Below are positions 9,061 to 17,625 of a DNA stretch of 35,391 nucleotides, one piece after another. The notes below the pieces were generated by a model that was not told the origin of the DNA, made no database searches, and saw nothing but the letters and a program-made list of their open reading frames with translations. Source of the stretch: Gammaproteobacteria bacterium (GTDB taxonomy: Bacteria; Pseudomonadota; Gammaproteobacteria; GCA-001735895); the NCBI GenBank assembly GCA_029864185.1, contig JAOTTY010000006.1:1-35391 (forward strand). Direction: 5' to 3'. The first letter of the stretch is position 1. The number at the start of each line of letters is the position of its first letter. Position numbers and translations under genes: made by a program.

Positions 9061-9591
9061 GTGAAAACGTTATTACCCGTGTTTGTCGCGCTGCTGCTGG
9101 TAACCGCAGTGCAAACAGGCTCTGCCCAGGAGGCGGCGCACAAGATAGGCTTTGTCAATACCGCACGGGTTTTGAAGGAGGCGCCGCAGGCGCGCAAGGT
9201 CGAAGAGCGTCTAAAAGCCGAGTTCGAGCCGCGCGAAGCGCAACTCAAGCAAAAGCGACAGGAAATTCTGACACTGGAAGAGCAGCTGAAAACCGATTCC
9301 GGGCTGAGCGCAAACGCGGGGCGCAAACTGGAGCGTGAAATCAGGCTCAAGGTAAGCCAGTTGAAATTTCTCGAGCAGGAATTTCGCGAAGACCAGAATC
9401 TGCGCCGTAATGAAGAAATCCGCAAGCTGCAGCAGGTCATTTCCAACGTGTTAAAAATGCAGGGAGATTCCGGTAAATTCGACCTGATACTGACCGAGGG
9501 GGTCAGTTATGTTTCTGATCGTATTGACATTACCACGCAAACCATCGAAATGTTGAAACAGCTTTCTGAATCAGGCGAAGAAGCCCAGTAG
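9061..9591 (+). CDS. skp: Periplasmic chaperone Skp/OmpH
   Basis: Skp is a trimeric periplasmic holdase that carries unfolded outer-membrane proteins to BAM. The 176-residue precursor has a signal peptide (MKTLLPVFVALLLVTAVQ, cleavage near TGSAQ) and the family start KIGFVNTARVLKEAPQA. Long charged helices rich in Glu, Lys, Arg and Gln follow (about residues 45-140) and would form the coiled-coil tentacles. It starts at GTG 9061, with GAGGC five bases upstream overlapping the bamA end. An in-frame upstream start at 9007 lies inside bamA and would destroy the signal peptide. Its place after bamA is the classical order. Confidence 0.94.
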   Translation: MKTLLPVFVALLLVTAVQTGSAQEAAHKIGFVNTARVLKEAPQARKVEERLKAEFEPREAQLKQKRQEILTLEEQLKTDSGLSANAGRKLEREIRLKVSQLKFLEQEFREDQNLRRNEEIRKLQQVISNVLKMQGDSGKFDLILTEGVSYVSDRIDITTQTIEMLKQLSESGEEAQ

Positions 9592-9638
9592 CTGCGGGCA
9601 AACCCGATTACTATCATTCCGGGCACAGCACAGCGTTC

Positions 9639-10658
9639 ATGGAACTCATTCTGCAACAACTGGCCGCAAAGCTTAAACTTGTCTACCAGGGCGATGGGGA
9701 TACGCCGATTAGTGGCGTCGCGTCGTTAAAATCCGCGACTACAGGCGACCTGTGCTTCATTCAGCAACGTAAATATCTCGATGATCTCGCCCGGAGTAGC
9801 TGCAGCGCGGTTATCGTGCCGCGGGATCTGGCTTGCGAGGTAAGCGGCAAGGCATTGCTGGTATCGGCAAATCCCCAGTATGATTTCGTGCGCGCTGTCG
9901 ATTTGCTGGGTGTCGGGCGCCGGTCGTCCAGCGTCGGTATACACCCCACCGCCCAGGTTGCTGCGAGCGCGCGGATTGGCCGCGATGTCAGTATCGGCGC
10001 GTTGACGACGATTGCCGAGGATGTCGATATTGGTGCAGGAACTTCGATTGGCTCAGGCGTCTCGATCGCCAGTTCCGTACGCATCGGCAAGCGTTGCCTT
10101 ATCCATGGCCGTGTCACGCTGGAGCAGGCTGTGGTTCTGGGGGATCGCTGCATATTGCATCCCGGGGTGGTGATAGGCTGCGACGGTTTCGGCCTGGTCA
10201 TGCACCGCAAGCGCTGGCACAAGATTCCCCAGCTGGGCGGCGTACGCATCGGCGATGATGTCGAGATCGGGGCCAATACTACCGTCGACCGGGGGGCGCT
10301 CGATGACACGGTAATCGAACAGGGATGCAAACTGGACAATCAGATCCAGATCGCTCATAACGTGCACATAGGCGCGCATACCGCGATCGCGGCCTGCGTC
10401 GGAATTGCGGGTAGCGCCGTGATAGGGCGCTACTGTAAAATTTCGGGAGCGGCGGTAGTGCTCGGGCATCTAAGTGTGGTCGATAACGTTACCATCACCG
10501 CGATGTCGCTGGTTACCAAGGACATTCGCGAGCCCGGTGTTTACTCTTCCGGGACGCCATTGATGGAGAACGGGCTCTGGCATCGCAGTAACGCGCGCTA
10601 CAAATCCCTGGAGAAGCTCGCTCAAAGCGTTGCGAGACTCGAGAAAGCTAAAAAATAA
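9639..10658 (+). CDS. lpxD: UDP-3-O-acylglucosamine N-acyltransferase
   Basis: LpxD adds the N-linked hydroxyacyl chain to UDP-3-O-acyl-glucosamine, the third step of lipid A synthesis. The 339-residue protein has an N-terminal uridine-binding domain (about residues 1-100). A left-handed beta-helix of hexapeptide repeats follows (for example ASARIGRDVSIGA and GVRIGDDVEIGA), and then a C-terminal helix. The predicted catalytic His is H240 in QIAHNVHIG, matching the position in the E. coli enzyme. ATG 9639 follows skp by 47 bases. Confidence 0.97.
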   Translation: MELILQQLAAKLKLVYQGDGDTPISGVASLKSATTGDLCFIQQRKYLDDLARSSCSAVIVPRDLACEVSGKALLVSANPQYDFVRAVDLLGVGRRSSSVGIHPTAQVAASARIGRDVSIGALTTIAEDVDIGAGTSIGSGVSIASSVRIGKRCLIHGRVTLEQAVVLGDRCILHPGVVIGCDGFGLVMHRKRWHKIPQLGGVRIGDDVEIGANTTVDRGALDDTVIEQGCKLDNQIQIAHNVHIGAHTAIAACVGIAGSAVIGRYCKISGAAVVLGHLSVVDNVTITAMSLVTKDIREPGVYSSGTPLMENGLWHRSNARYKSLEKLAQSVARLEKAKK

Positions 10659-10701
10659 ACGGCTGTTTGGCTCGTTTTCAACCTTACCATGAGGAACAAA
10701 A

Positions 10702-11142
10702 TTGGAACTTGATATCAGCAAGGTGATGGAACTCTTGCCACACCGCTATCCATTTCTGCTTATCGATCGGGTTGCCGAGATCGAGCGCGGCCAGAGCCTG
10801 TCGGCAATCAAGAACGTCAGCATCAACGAGCCTTTTTTTCAGGGTCATTTCCCGGGACAGCCGATTATGCCCGGCGTCCTGGTGCTGGAGGCGATGGCGC
10901 AGGCCACGGGGCTGCTGGCGTTCACCGAAATGGGGGATGAGCATAAATCCAAGCTATACCTGCTGGTCGGCATCGACAAGGCCCGGTTCAGGGGTAAGGT
11001 AGTTCCCGGGGATCAGCTGTTGCTGTCAATCTCGCTAAAGCGCAATATGCGGGGAATCGGGATATATCAATGCGAGGCGCACGTGGATGGCGAACTAGTC
11101 GCAGAGGCGGAGATGATGTGCTCGGCGCAGGAGCGCCGTTAA
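10702..11142 (+). CDS. fabZ: 3-hydroxyacyl-[ACP] dehydratase FabZ
   Basis: FabZ dehydrates 3-hydroxyacyl-ACP during fatty acid elongation and competes with the lipid A acyltransferases for the same hydroxyacyl pool. The 146-residue hot-dog-fold protein has [13 protein letters not shown] and the active site [20 protein letters not shown] with H49 and E63. It starts at TTG 10702: GAGGA (10691-10695) is well spaced upstream, and the only nearby ATG (10689) is out of frame. Its TAA shares its last base with the lpxA ATG (TAATG). Confidence 0.96.
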   Translation: MELDISKVMELLPHRYPFLLIDRVAEIERGQSLSAIKNVSINEPFFQGHFPGQPIMPGVLVLEAMAQATGLLAFTEMGDEHKSKLYLLVGIDKARFRGKVVPGDQLLLSISLKRNMRGIGIYQCEAHVDGELVAEAEMMCSAQERR

Positions 11143-11912
11143 TGATCCATTCGTCCGCTATCGTTGACCCCGGCGCCAAGCTGGCTGCCGATGTCGAGGT
11201 TGGCCCGTATAGCGTTATCGGGGCGGGTGTCGAAATCGGGGCGGGAACGATAATCGGGCCTCATGTCGTGATTATGGGGCCGAGCAAAATTGGTCGCGAG
11301 AACCGGATTTTTCAATTTGCGTCGATTGGCGATGCGCCGCAGGACAAGAAATACCAGGGAGAGCCGACATCGCTTGAGCTTGGCGATCGTAACGTGATTC
11401 GTGAATATGTAACGCTCAACCGCGGGACGGACGAGGGTAACGGTAAAACCACGATCGGCGACGACAACCTGTTTATGGCCTACAGTCACGTGGCGCACGA
11501 CTGCAGGGTCGGAAATCATACGGTATTCGCCAACGCTGCCTCGTTATCGGGACATGTCGAGGTCGGCGACTACGTGATTCTTGGCGGGTTTACCTCGGTA
11601 CACCAGTTTACCCAGATCGGCAGTCGGGCTTTCTGCGGCCTCGGCTCGGTCGTGACCCAGGATATCCCGCCCTTCTCCACCGCCGCCGGAAACCGTGCCC
11701 GCGTGGTCGGCATCAACAAGGAGGGTTTAAGGCGCAGGGGATTTTCGGCAGATTTGATTCGTGCACTACACAAATCCTTCCGGGAGCTACTAAAATCAAA
11801 GGCCTCCAGGCAGGATGCATTTGAAAACCTTCGGCCTTTGTGCGAGAAATACCCTGAGGTAGAAGAATTTGTCAATTTCGTCAGGAACAGTAAACGGGGG
11901 ATAGCCAGTTAG
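11142..11912 (+). CDS. lpxA: UDP-N-acetylglucosamine acyltransferase
   Basis: LpxA transfers a hydroxyacyl chain to UDP-GlcNAc, the first step of lipid A synthesis. The 256-residue product is a hexapeptide-repeat beta-helix (HSSAIVDPGAKLAADVEVG onwards) with a C-terminal helical domain. The expected catalytic His is H119 in SHVAHDC. The conserved segment GGFTSVHQFTQIGSRAFCG is intact. ATG 11142 overlaps the fabZ stop; an earlier in-frame start at 11070 lies within fabZ and adds non-family sequence. In most Gammaproteobacteria lpxB follows directly. Here it does not: the next gene is a giant TPR protein. Confidence 0.97.
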   Translation: MIHSSAIVDPGAKLAADVEVGPYSVIGAGVEIGAGTIIGPHVVIMGPSKIGRENRIFQFASIGDAPQDKKYQGEPTSLELGDRNVIREYVTLNRGTDEGNGKTTIGDDNLFMAYSHVAHDCRVGNHTVFANAASLSGHVEVGDYVILGGFTSVHQFTQIGSRAFCGLGSVVTQDIPPFSTAAGNRARVVGINKEGLRRRGFSADLIRALHKSFRELLKSKASRQDAFENLRPLCEKYPEVEEFVNFVRNSKRGIAS

Positions 11913-11978
11913 CCAGCTTTAAACAGATCCTGATCAATTGTAGGAGGCTAATCGAAGCGACCGGCTGAAGAACACTTT

Positions 11979-14900
11979 ATGAAAGCGCAGAAGAATTTCC
12001 ACGGCTTAATTTGCGCACTCTTTCTGACCGCTATTATCGGTCAGGCACAAGCCCTTGAAATCCTGCATTTTATCGAAGCAAAAGACTATTCCCCGATCAT
12101 GGAGGAGGCCAGGGGCTTAAAAATTACCGATGATGGAGTGGTTTACGTCACCAGCGAAGAACGAGGGACGCTGCTGAAAATTGTCGACGGAAACATCGAG
12201 GCAAGCAGTCTCTATCCTTCGGTCTTCAGGAACTCCAGTCTTGGAGGGATCGACCTTATGCCAGACGGCAACCTTGTTGTCGTAAACGAAGGTTCAGGTC
12301 AGGTCGGAATACTCGATACTAATTTAGCGTTACGAGCATTGTTTTCGCAATCCGGAAGATCGCCCGGAGAGCTGAATGATCCTGGACCGGTTGCTGCTTC
12401 ATTCAACAGGAAAATCTACGTCGGCGATGTCAATAATAAGCGGATTAGCGTGTTTAACAATCAGGGCCTTTATCTCAACAGTATAGGTAAGAATGGCGAT
12501 AGCGACACCGATTTGCTAAGACCCACGCATATCAGTGTCGACGCCGAGGAAAATATCTATGTTCTCGAAGGCCCGACACGAATATCGATTTACAACTTCC
12601 AGGGAGATTTGATCGAGCGCATTTCGGCACAGGATTTAAAGGCCTTTCTTGGAGAGGTACCCGAATTTACCGCGATGACGACAGATCTGCGTGGCAATCT
12701 GTATCTGGGTGATGACGTCGGTAAACGGATAGCATTTTTCGACTGGCGAAAACGCGAGCTGCTTGGACAGTTCGGAGGGCTGGGAAAATCCCGTGCACGC
12801 TACCTGGAAATTAGCCATCTCTCGGTAAACGCCGGGGGTCAACTCGCAGTCCTGGACAGCAGGAACAGGAAAGTCGAGGTTTTACAGCTCGAGCATGCCG
12901 TCTATGCAAATCCCGTGGCGATCGATCTGCTGGAGATTGGCGCGATTATCGATGCGCCCTGCGATGCCCTGGCCGCCTTTGTCGACAACAGAACCCTCTG
13001 TATCAGGCCCGACGACCAGGGCGTCGTATTACTGCGACCAGATGGTAGTGAGATTGGGAAATTTGCCGAGGAGGCCAAACAACCTCAAGCGATATATATC
13101 GGCGCCCAATCGGTTGCGATACTGGATAAAAACAGGCTGCATGCTTATACGCATGACGGCAAGCATCTTTTTTCTATCGGGCGCTTCGGAACTTCGGATG
13201 GTGGATTTCAGTACCCCAGCGACGTTTTCATACGGTACGGTAAGTATTACGTAACCGACAAGGGCAACAACCGCGTCCAGGTATTCTCGAATGATGGGCA
13301 ATTTCTGGAGGAGATAAATCAGCAAGAAGATGGTGAGCAACTGTTTGTCGAGGTCGGTCCTATTGCAGTAGATAGCGAGGAGAACCTGTACATCGCCGAT
13401 ACTGGTGCCGGAGGGGTGATCCAGGTTGTCAGCAAGGATCGCAAGAAAATCACTTCGCTAGGCATAGAGGGTAAATCGCTGCACAATTTCACCCGCTTCT
13501 ATGGGCTGGATATCGATCAACAGGACCGGCTCTACGTGCTGGCGGCCTCGGCGTTCAACGATTTCGGGGTTACCATATTCAGGAACTTCAAGCCCTATCG
13601 GTCTTTCGGGGCCGGGGGCAGCAACGATACCCTCGCGTATTTCGAAGAAGCGACTTCGATTTCGGTATCATCCGATTCGAAGAACAGCATTTATGTCAAC
13701 GACAGCGAACGACACAAGTATTTTCGATTCGATCTCCTGGAGTATCCTGACTCGGCTTTTGGCCTGAACATCAGCGCCAACAGACGGGCGCTCAACCTGG
13801 CATGGAGCAGCAGTAAATCGCCGTTGATCGTGAAATACGAAATCGAGGCAGCTTTATCGAGGGATGGGCCTTACGAATTTTTGGCGAGCAGTACCGAACT
13901 CGAGCGTAAACTATCGGTCGAGGCGGCCGGTAACTACACCTGGTTCAGGGTTGTATCCGTTAGCGACCACGGCTTGCGGGGAACACCCTCGGCACCGAAA
14001 CAGAATCATTTCCAAACGATTGTCGGTCTCTACGCACAAGACGAATTCGCCGAAACCGTGCGGCTGGCTGAAAAGATGCTCAAAATCGAACCGGATAACG
14101 CCGATGCCAGGGATTTGTTCGCGATGAGTCTTTATCGGCTCAAGGATTATACGCGCGCTATCGGCGAGTTCCGGCAATTGGAAGCCGTGAAATCCTATCG
14201 CGACAAGGCGATTCGCTACCAGGTTCGGGCGCATTATGAACTTGGGCAATACCTCGAGGCCAGAGCGTTAATCGACGAACTGCTGGAGCAGGAGCCCGTC
14301 GATGTCGAGCCCTATCTTATATGTACCCGATTAAGCCTGAACCTTGCCGATGCGCTTGGTGCGGTTGCCTGCGCCGAGGACGGCCTCGCCAGGCATCCCG
14401 AAAATATCGAGTTAAGTTATCTTCTGGGTCTGTCCTATATCGAGGCGGGTATTGTCGAAGATGGTTTATCCACATACCAGGCTATAGTCAAGCGCAACCC
14501 GGATAATCATGCAATCAGGCTCAGGATTGCACAGGATCTGTACAATCTGGGCAGGTATGAGACGGCGCTCGGACACTTTGCGGCGGTTGCTGCCGCGCAA
14601 TCGGATTCGGGTGCCGCCGCCGTCGGCAAGGCACGCTCGTTGCTGCGCCTTAATCGTGATGAGGAAGCAAAGACGGTAGCCGTCAAATTGTCCGGCAGCA
14701 AGGAAACCAGGAGTGAGGGTTATTACCTGCTGGGTAAAATTGCCGCCAAGCAGGGAAGGCATAAGGAGGCGGTTTTGCGACTCACGCGGGCCTGCAACGA
14801 CAGTCCAGAAGTAATCGACGCGTGGCTATCCCTGGCCGGTGCCTATGTCGAATTAAACCAGCCTGAACAGGCCGTAAAAGCCCTGGCACAGGGCATTGTG

Positions 14901-16943
14901 CATAATCCCGACATTGTTGAACTTCACGCGCTCGCGGGCAAGCTCGAGTTTGAACGTGAGCAGTACCAGGAAGCCAATATTTACCTGAACAAAGCCGTTG
15001 CCCTGAATCCGCAGGCGCTGCAGGAGCAAAAACTTTATGCGCGCAGCCTGTTTGCCACTCAAAATTATCGTTCCGCCGCAATTCATGCCGAGGCTGCATC
15101 AAGAATTTCGCCCGAGGATATCGACGTACTGGTGCTGCAGGCAGATATTGCCAATCAGCAGGGCAAAATCGGGTCTGCTATCGAATCGCTCAAGACCGCT
15201 ATCAACCTGAACTCCGCGTCCCCTGAGTTACAGTTCCGGATCGGGCGGATATACCAGGAGGCAAATCTGTTCGACGCGGCTCAGCAGCACCTCGAGCAGG
15301 CGGCCGCGATCCGGCCGGACTGGGCGGAACCACACGTTGCGTTGGGCAAACTCTACACCAAGCGGCGCATGTTCGATGCCGCGGTTAAGGAATATGAAAA
15401 GGCGGTCGAACTTGAGCCATCGGAGCGGAATCGGGCTATCCTGAATGTTGCGTTTGCCGAACATAAGAAATCGCTCGAATTCAAGAATAATGCTCCGCAA
15501 TTGTTGCTTTCGGACCTGAAATTACAGACGGTCTTCTCGGCGGCGTATAAACAATACCAGAACCGGCCGATTGGCAGTGTCAAATTGCAGAATGTCAGCG
15601 CTACGGATTACGGGAATTTGAAACTATCTTTTCAGATCAAGGAGTTCATGGATTTTCCGACCTCGATCGATATTGCAGACATCAAGGGCAAGGAATCCCG
15701 GGAATTCCCGATCAAGGCCACATTCAACAATAAAATTCTCGACGTGGACGAAGACACCGGGGTTCAGGTTGAAGTCAGGTTGAGCTATCAGCGCGATGGG
15801 CAAAAAGATGACATTACACTCACCCAGCCGATGACGATTTATGGAAAGAATGCGATGGTCTGGAAGGATGCAGAAATGATCGGTTCATTCGTTACGCCGA
15901 AAGATGACATGCTCAGAAACTACGTCCGTCAGGTCGTGAATACCTATCAACCCGATCCCGGGCCACTAAACCAGAAGCTTGTCGCCGCGATGGTCTATTT
16001 CAGCAGTCTCAGCGCATCCGGAACAAATTACATTGTCGATCCCAATACCCCGTTTTCCGAGCTTCGTGACGATCAGGTCGACTATGTCCAGTTTCCGCGT
16101 GAAACGCTACAGCTCAAAAGCGGGGATTGCGATGACTTGTCGGTGTTGATTAGCGCCGGGCTTGAGAACCTGGGAATCAAGACCGCATTCATCGAGATTC
16201 CCGGGCATCTGTTCCTGATGTTCGATACCGGTCTAGCCGAGCACGAAGCGGACCTGATAAGCCAGGACAGCAGCCTGTTGGCGGTAAAGGATGGAACCGT
16301 CTGGATACCGCTGGAGGCCACAATGGTAAATACCAGCTTCAACGAGGCCTGGGCCGAGGGTGCGCGCAAGTATCAGGCTGCGCTGCGCGCCAGCGAACTC
16401 GCGATAATCGACCTGAACCAGGCCTGGCAAAAATATCAACCGGTTACGCTGCGCAAGGCGAATTACCCGATCGAGCTGCCGGATAAGCATCGTACCGAAA
16501 ATCTTGTCCGACAGGCACAAAATCTGCTGTTGCAAAGGAGTATCGATCGTCTATTATTGCCTTATCAGGCAATGGTTGATAATAATCCGGATAATTCCGC
16601 TGCGCGGCTGCAGATTGCGATTCTCCTGGCACGTTACGGGCTCTATGAAAAGGCGGAGTTAGCTTTTGAAGCGCTGGATGAACTGACACCCAATAATAGT
16701 GCAGTTAACAGTAATCGTGGTAATCTTTACTTTTTACAGGAGGATTATCCGAAGGCGATCGAGTATTATACGCGTGCCGCCGAACTCGATGATGCGGATG
16801 GTGGCATCTGGATAAATTTGTCGATGGCGCAGTACAAGTCGGGTGATCTGGATGCGGCCAGGACCAGTTACCGACAGGCGCTGGGGTTAGATTCCAGCCT
16901 TGCAAAGGTGTATGATGCCTACAGTAAACTATTAAGCCAATAG
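11979..16943 (+). CDS. Exported NHL propeller/TPR/transglutaminase-like multidomain protein, 1654 aa
   Basis: I do not recognise this as a named protein. Visible domains in order: a signal peptide (cleavage likely after AQA, residue 25), NHL-type propeller repeats from about residue 35 to 590 (for example YVTDKGNNRVQVFSNDGQF), a fibronectin-III-like segment (about 590-675), and a long TPR array (about 679-1165). An all-beta linker follows (about 1175-1300), then a transglutaminase-like domain (about 1300-1450) and C-terminal TPRs (about 1520-1654). The catalytic set appears to be C1384 (SGDCDD), H1410 (PGHLFLMFD) and E1446 (WIPLEATM), with Glu where Asp is more usual. It is exported, so it should act in the periplasm or beyond, as a cysteine peptidase or acyl/amide-transfer enzyme on a TPR scaffold; this is inference. 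The start has only a weak ribosome site. A second exported TPR gene follows 13 bases later. Confidence 0.85.
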   Translation: MKAQKNFHGLICALFLTAIIGQAQALEILHFIEAKDYSPIMEEARGLKITDDGVVYVTSEERGTLLKIVDGNIEASSLYPSVFRNSSLGGIDLMPDGNLVVVNEGSGQVGILDTNLALRALFSQSGRSPGELNDPGPVAASFNRKIYVGDVNNKRISVFNNQGLYLNSIGKNGDSDTDLLRPTHISVDAEENIYVLEGPTRISIYNFQGDLIERISAQDLKAFLGEVPEFTAMTTDLRGNLYLGDDVGKRIAFFDWRKRELLGQFGGLGKSRARYLEISHLSVNAGGQLAVLDSRNRKVEVLQLEHAVYANPVAIDLLEIGAIIDAPCDALAAFVDNRTLCIRPDDQGVVLLRPDGSEIGKFAEEAKQPQAIYIGAQSVAILDKNRLHAYTHDGKHLFSIGRFGTSDGGFQYPSDVFIRYGKYYVTDKGNNRVQVFSNDGQFLEEINQQEDGEQLFVEVGPIAVDSEENLYIADTGAGGVIQVVSKDRKKITSLGIEGKSLHNFTRFYGLDIDQQDRLYVLAASAFNDFGVTIFRNFKPYRSFGAGGSNDTLAYFEEATSISVSSDSKNSIYVNDSERHKYFRFDLLEYPDSAFGLNISANRRALNLAWSSSKSPLIVKYEIEAALSRDGPYEFLASSTELERKLSVEAAGNYTWFRVVSVSDHGLRGTPSAPKQNHFQTIVGLYAQDEFAETVRLAEKMLKIEPDNADARDLFAMSLYRLKDYTRAIGEFRQLEAVKSYRDKAIRYQVRAHYELGQYLEARALIDELLEQEPVDVEPYLICTRLSLNLADALGAVACAEDGLARHPENIELSYLLGLSYIEAGIVEDGLSTYQAIVKRNPDNHAIRLRIAQDLYNLGRYETALGHFAAVAAAQSDSGAAAVGKARSLLRLNRDEEAKTVAVKLSGSKETRSEGYYLLGKIAAKQGRHKEAVLRLTRACNDSPEVIDAWLSLAGAYVELNQPEQAVKALAQGIVHNPDIVELHALAGKLEFEREQYQEANIYLNKAVALNPQALQEQKLYARSLFATQNYRSAAIHAEAASRISPEDIDVLVLQADIANQQGKIGSAIESLKTAINLNSASPELQFRIGRIYQEANLFDAAQQHLEQAAAIRPDWAEPHVALGKLYTKRRMFDAAVKEYEKAVELEPSERNRAILNVAFAEHKKSLEFKNNAPQLLLSDLKLQTVFSAAYKQYQNRPIGSVKLQNVSATDYGNLKLSFQIKEFMDFPTSIDIADIKGKESREFPIKATFNNKILDVDEDTGVQVEVRLSYQRDGQKDDITLTQPMTIYGKNAMVWKDAEMIGSFVTPKDDMLRNYVRQVVNTYQPDPGPLNQKLVAAMVYFSSLSASGTNYIVDPNTPFSELRDDQVDYVQFPRETLQLKSGDCDDLSVLISAGLENLGIKTAFIEIPGHLFLMFDTGLAEHEADLISQDSSLLAVKDGTVWIPLEATMVNTSFNEAWAEGARKYQAALRASELAIIDLNQAWQKYQPVTLRKANYPIELPDKHRTENLVRQAQNLLLQRSIDRLLLPYQAMVDNNPDNSAARLQIAILLARYGLYEKAELAFEALDELTPNNSAVNSNRGNLYFLQEDYPKAIEYYTRAAELDDADGGIWINLSMAQYKSGDLDAARTSYRQALGLDSSLAKVYDAYSKLLSQ

Positions 16944-16956
16944 GCGCTCGAATTCT

Positions 16957-17499
16957 ATGAAAAAAATATTCATTATTCTGTATTGTGTTAGCGCGATAAC
17001 CCTGCTGCCGTCAGTATATGCCGACGATAAGACCAGTTTTGTCGAAGGCAGTTCGCATAACGTTTTCACCGGCCTGTTCAGATCCGTATGGGCGCATCTC
17101 AAGTCCTATAATCCGGCTAAAAAGGAATCTGCCAGGTCAGAGATTCTCTATTCCGCCGGAATTCGGGGGGCTGAATCCACCGATACTTTGCTCCGCCCAT
17201 ACTGGAAAGACGATTTGTCCCGGGATCAGCAGTTTCAGAGCGAACTACACGAGTTCAGTCTGGCCCAGACCAGGCTAGACCGGGGTGAACTGGAAGCAGC
17301 GGTCAATTCGTTCGATCATTTCCTCCAGGCATTCGAGCAGAGCAGCTTGCGTCCCAATGCGCTTTTTGGCAAGGGCATCAGCCTTGCGGGGATCGGAAAA
17401 ACCGAACAATCGATCATTACCATCAAGCAGTTTATCGAGGAAAATCCAAGGCATCCACTGACAAGAGATGCCAGGCTGGTAATCGACGAACTCCAGTAG
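16957..17499 (+). CDS. Exported small TPR protein, partner of the giant gene
   Basis: The 180-residue precursor has a clear signal peptide (MKKIFIILYCVSAITLLPSVYA, cleaved near YA/DD). The mature part begins with a region of no recognised family (VFTGLFRSVWAHLKSYNP) and ends with about two TPR-like helix pairs (residues 95-180, for example LDRGELEAAVNSFDHFLQAF). It begins 13 bases after the 1654-residue gene in the same direction, so the two are almost certainly co-transcribed. A role as adaptor or substrate-presenting partner is a guess from shared TPR content and export. It has no enzyme motif. Confidence 0.8.
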   Translation: MKKIFIILYCVSAITLLPSVYADDKTSFVEGSSHNVFTGLFRSVWAHLKSYNPAKKESARSEILYSAGIRGAESTDTLLRPYWKDDLSRDQQFQSELHEFSLAQTRLDRGELEAAVNSFDHFLQAFEQSSLRPNALFGKGISLAGIGKTEQSIITIKQFIEENPRHPLTRDARLVIDELQ

Positions 17500-17558
17500 T
17501 CTGGCTTTTGCCAGGTCCGCGGCAATCCCGGCGCGGTCGCATTTCCGTCTGCAGTTTC

Positions 17559-17601
17559 GGGGACACAATACTCGTTTCAAAGAATCGAGTATTGTGTCCC
17601 C
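17559..17601. repeat. Long perfect palindrome, REP/MITE-like
   Basis: The arms GGGGACACAATACTCG (17559-17574) and CGAGTATTGTGTCCCC (17586-17601) are exact reverse complements over 16 bases. After one T/T mismatch the pairing continues three more pairs (TTC/GAA) to a 3-base loop. There is no T-run after it, so it is not a typical intrinsic terminator. From memory, palindromes beginning GGGGACACAATACT accompany REP-associated (IS200/IS605-like) transposase genes in many Gammaproteobacteria. No transposase is present here. It sits 24 bases before the tsaB GTG start. Confidence 0.85.
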
Positions 17602-17625
17602 CTGATTCCCCGATATTATAGCGGC

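Noticed and set aside
10704-10710. GGAACTT, a sigma-E -35 match at the fabZ start
   Set aside because: No TCAAA-like -10 lies 16-17 bases downstream; the bases are simply the codons for Glu-Leu.
17501-17514. Small hairpin CTGGC-TTTT-GCCAG after the small TPR gene
   Set aside because: It has only five pairs and no T-run after it, so it is too weak to call as a terminator.
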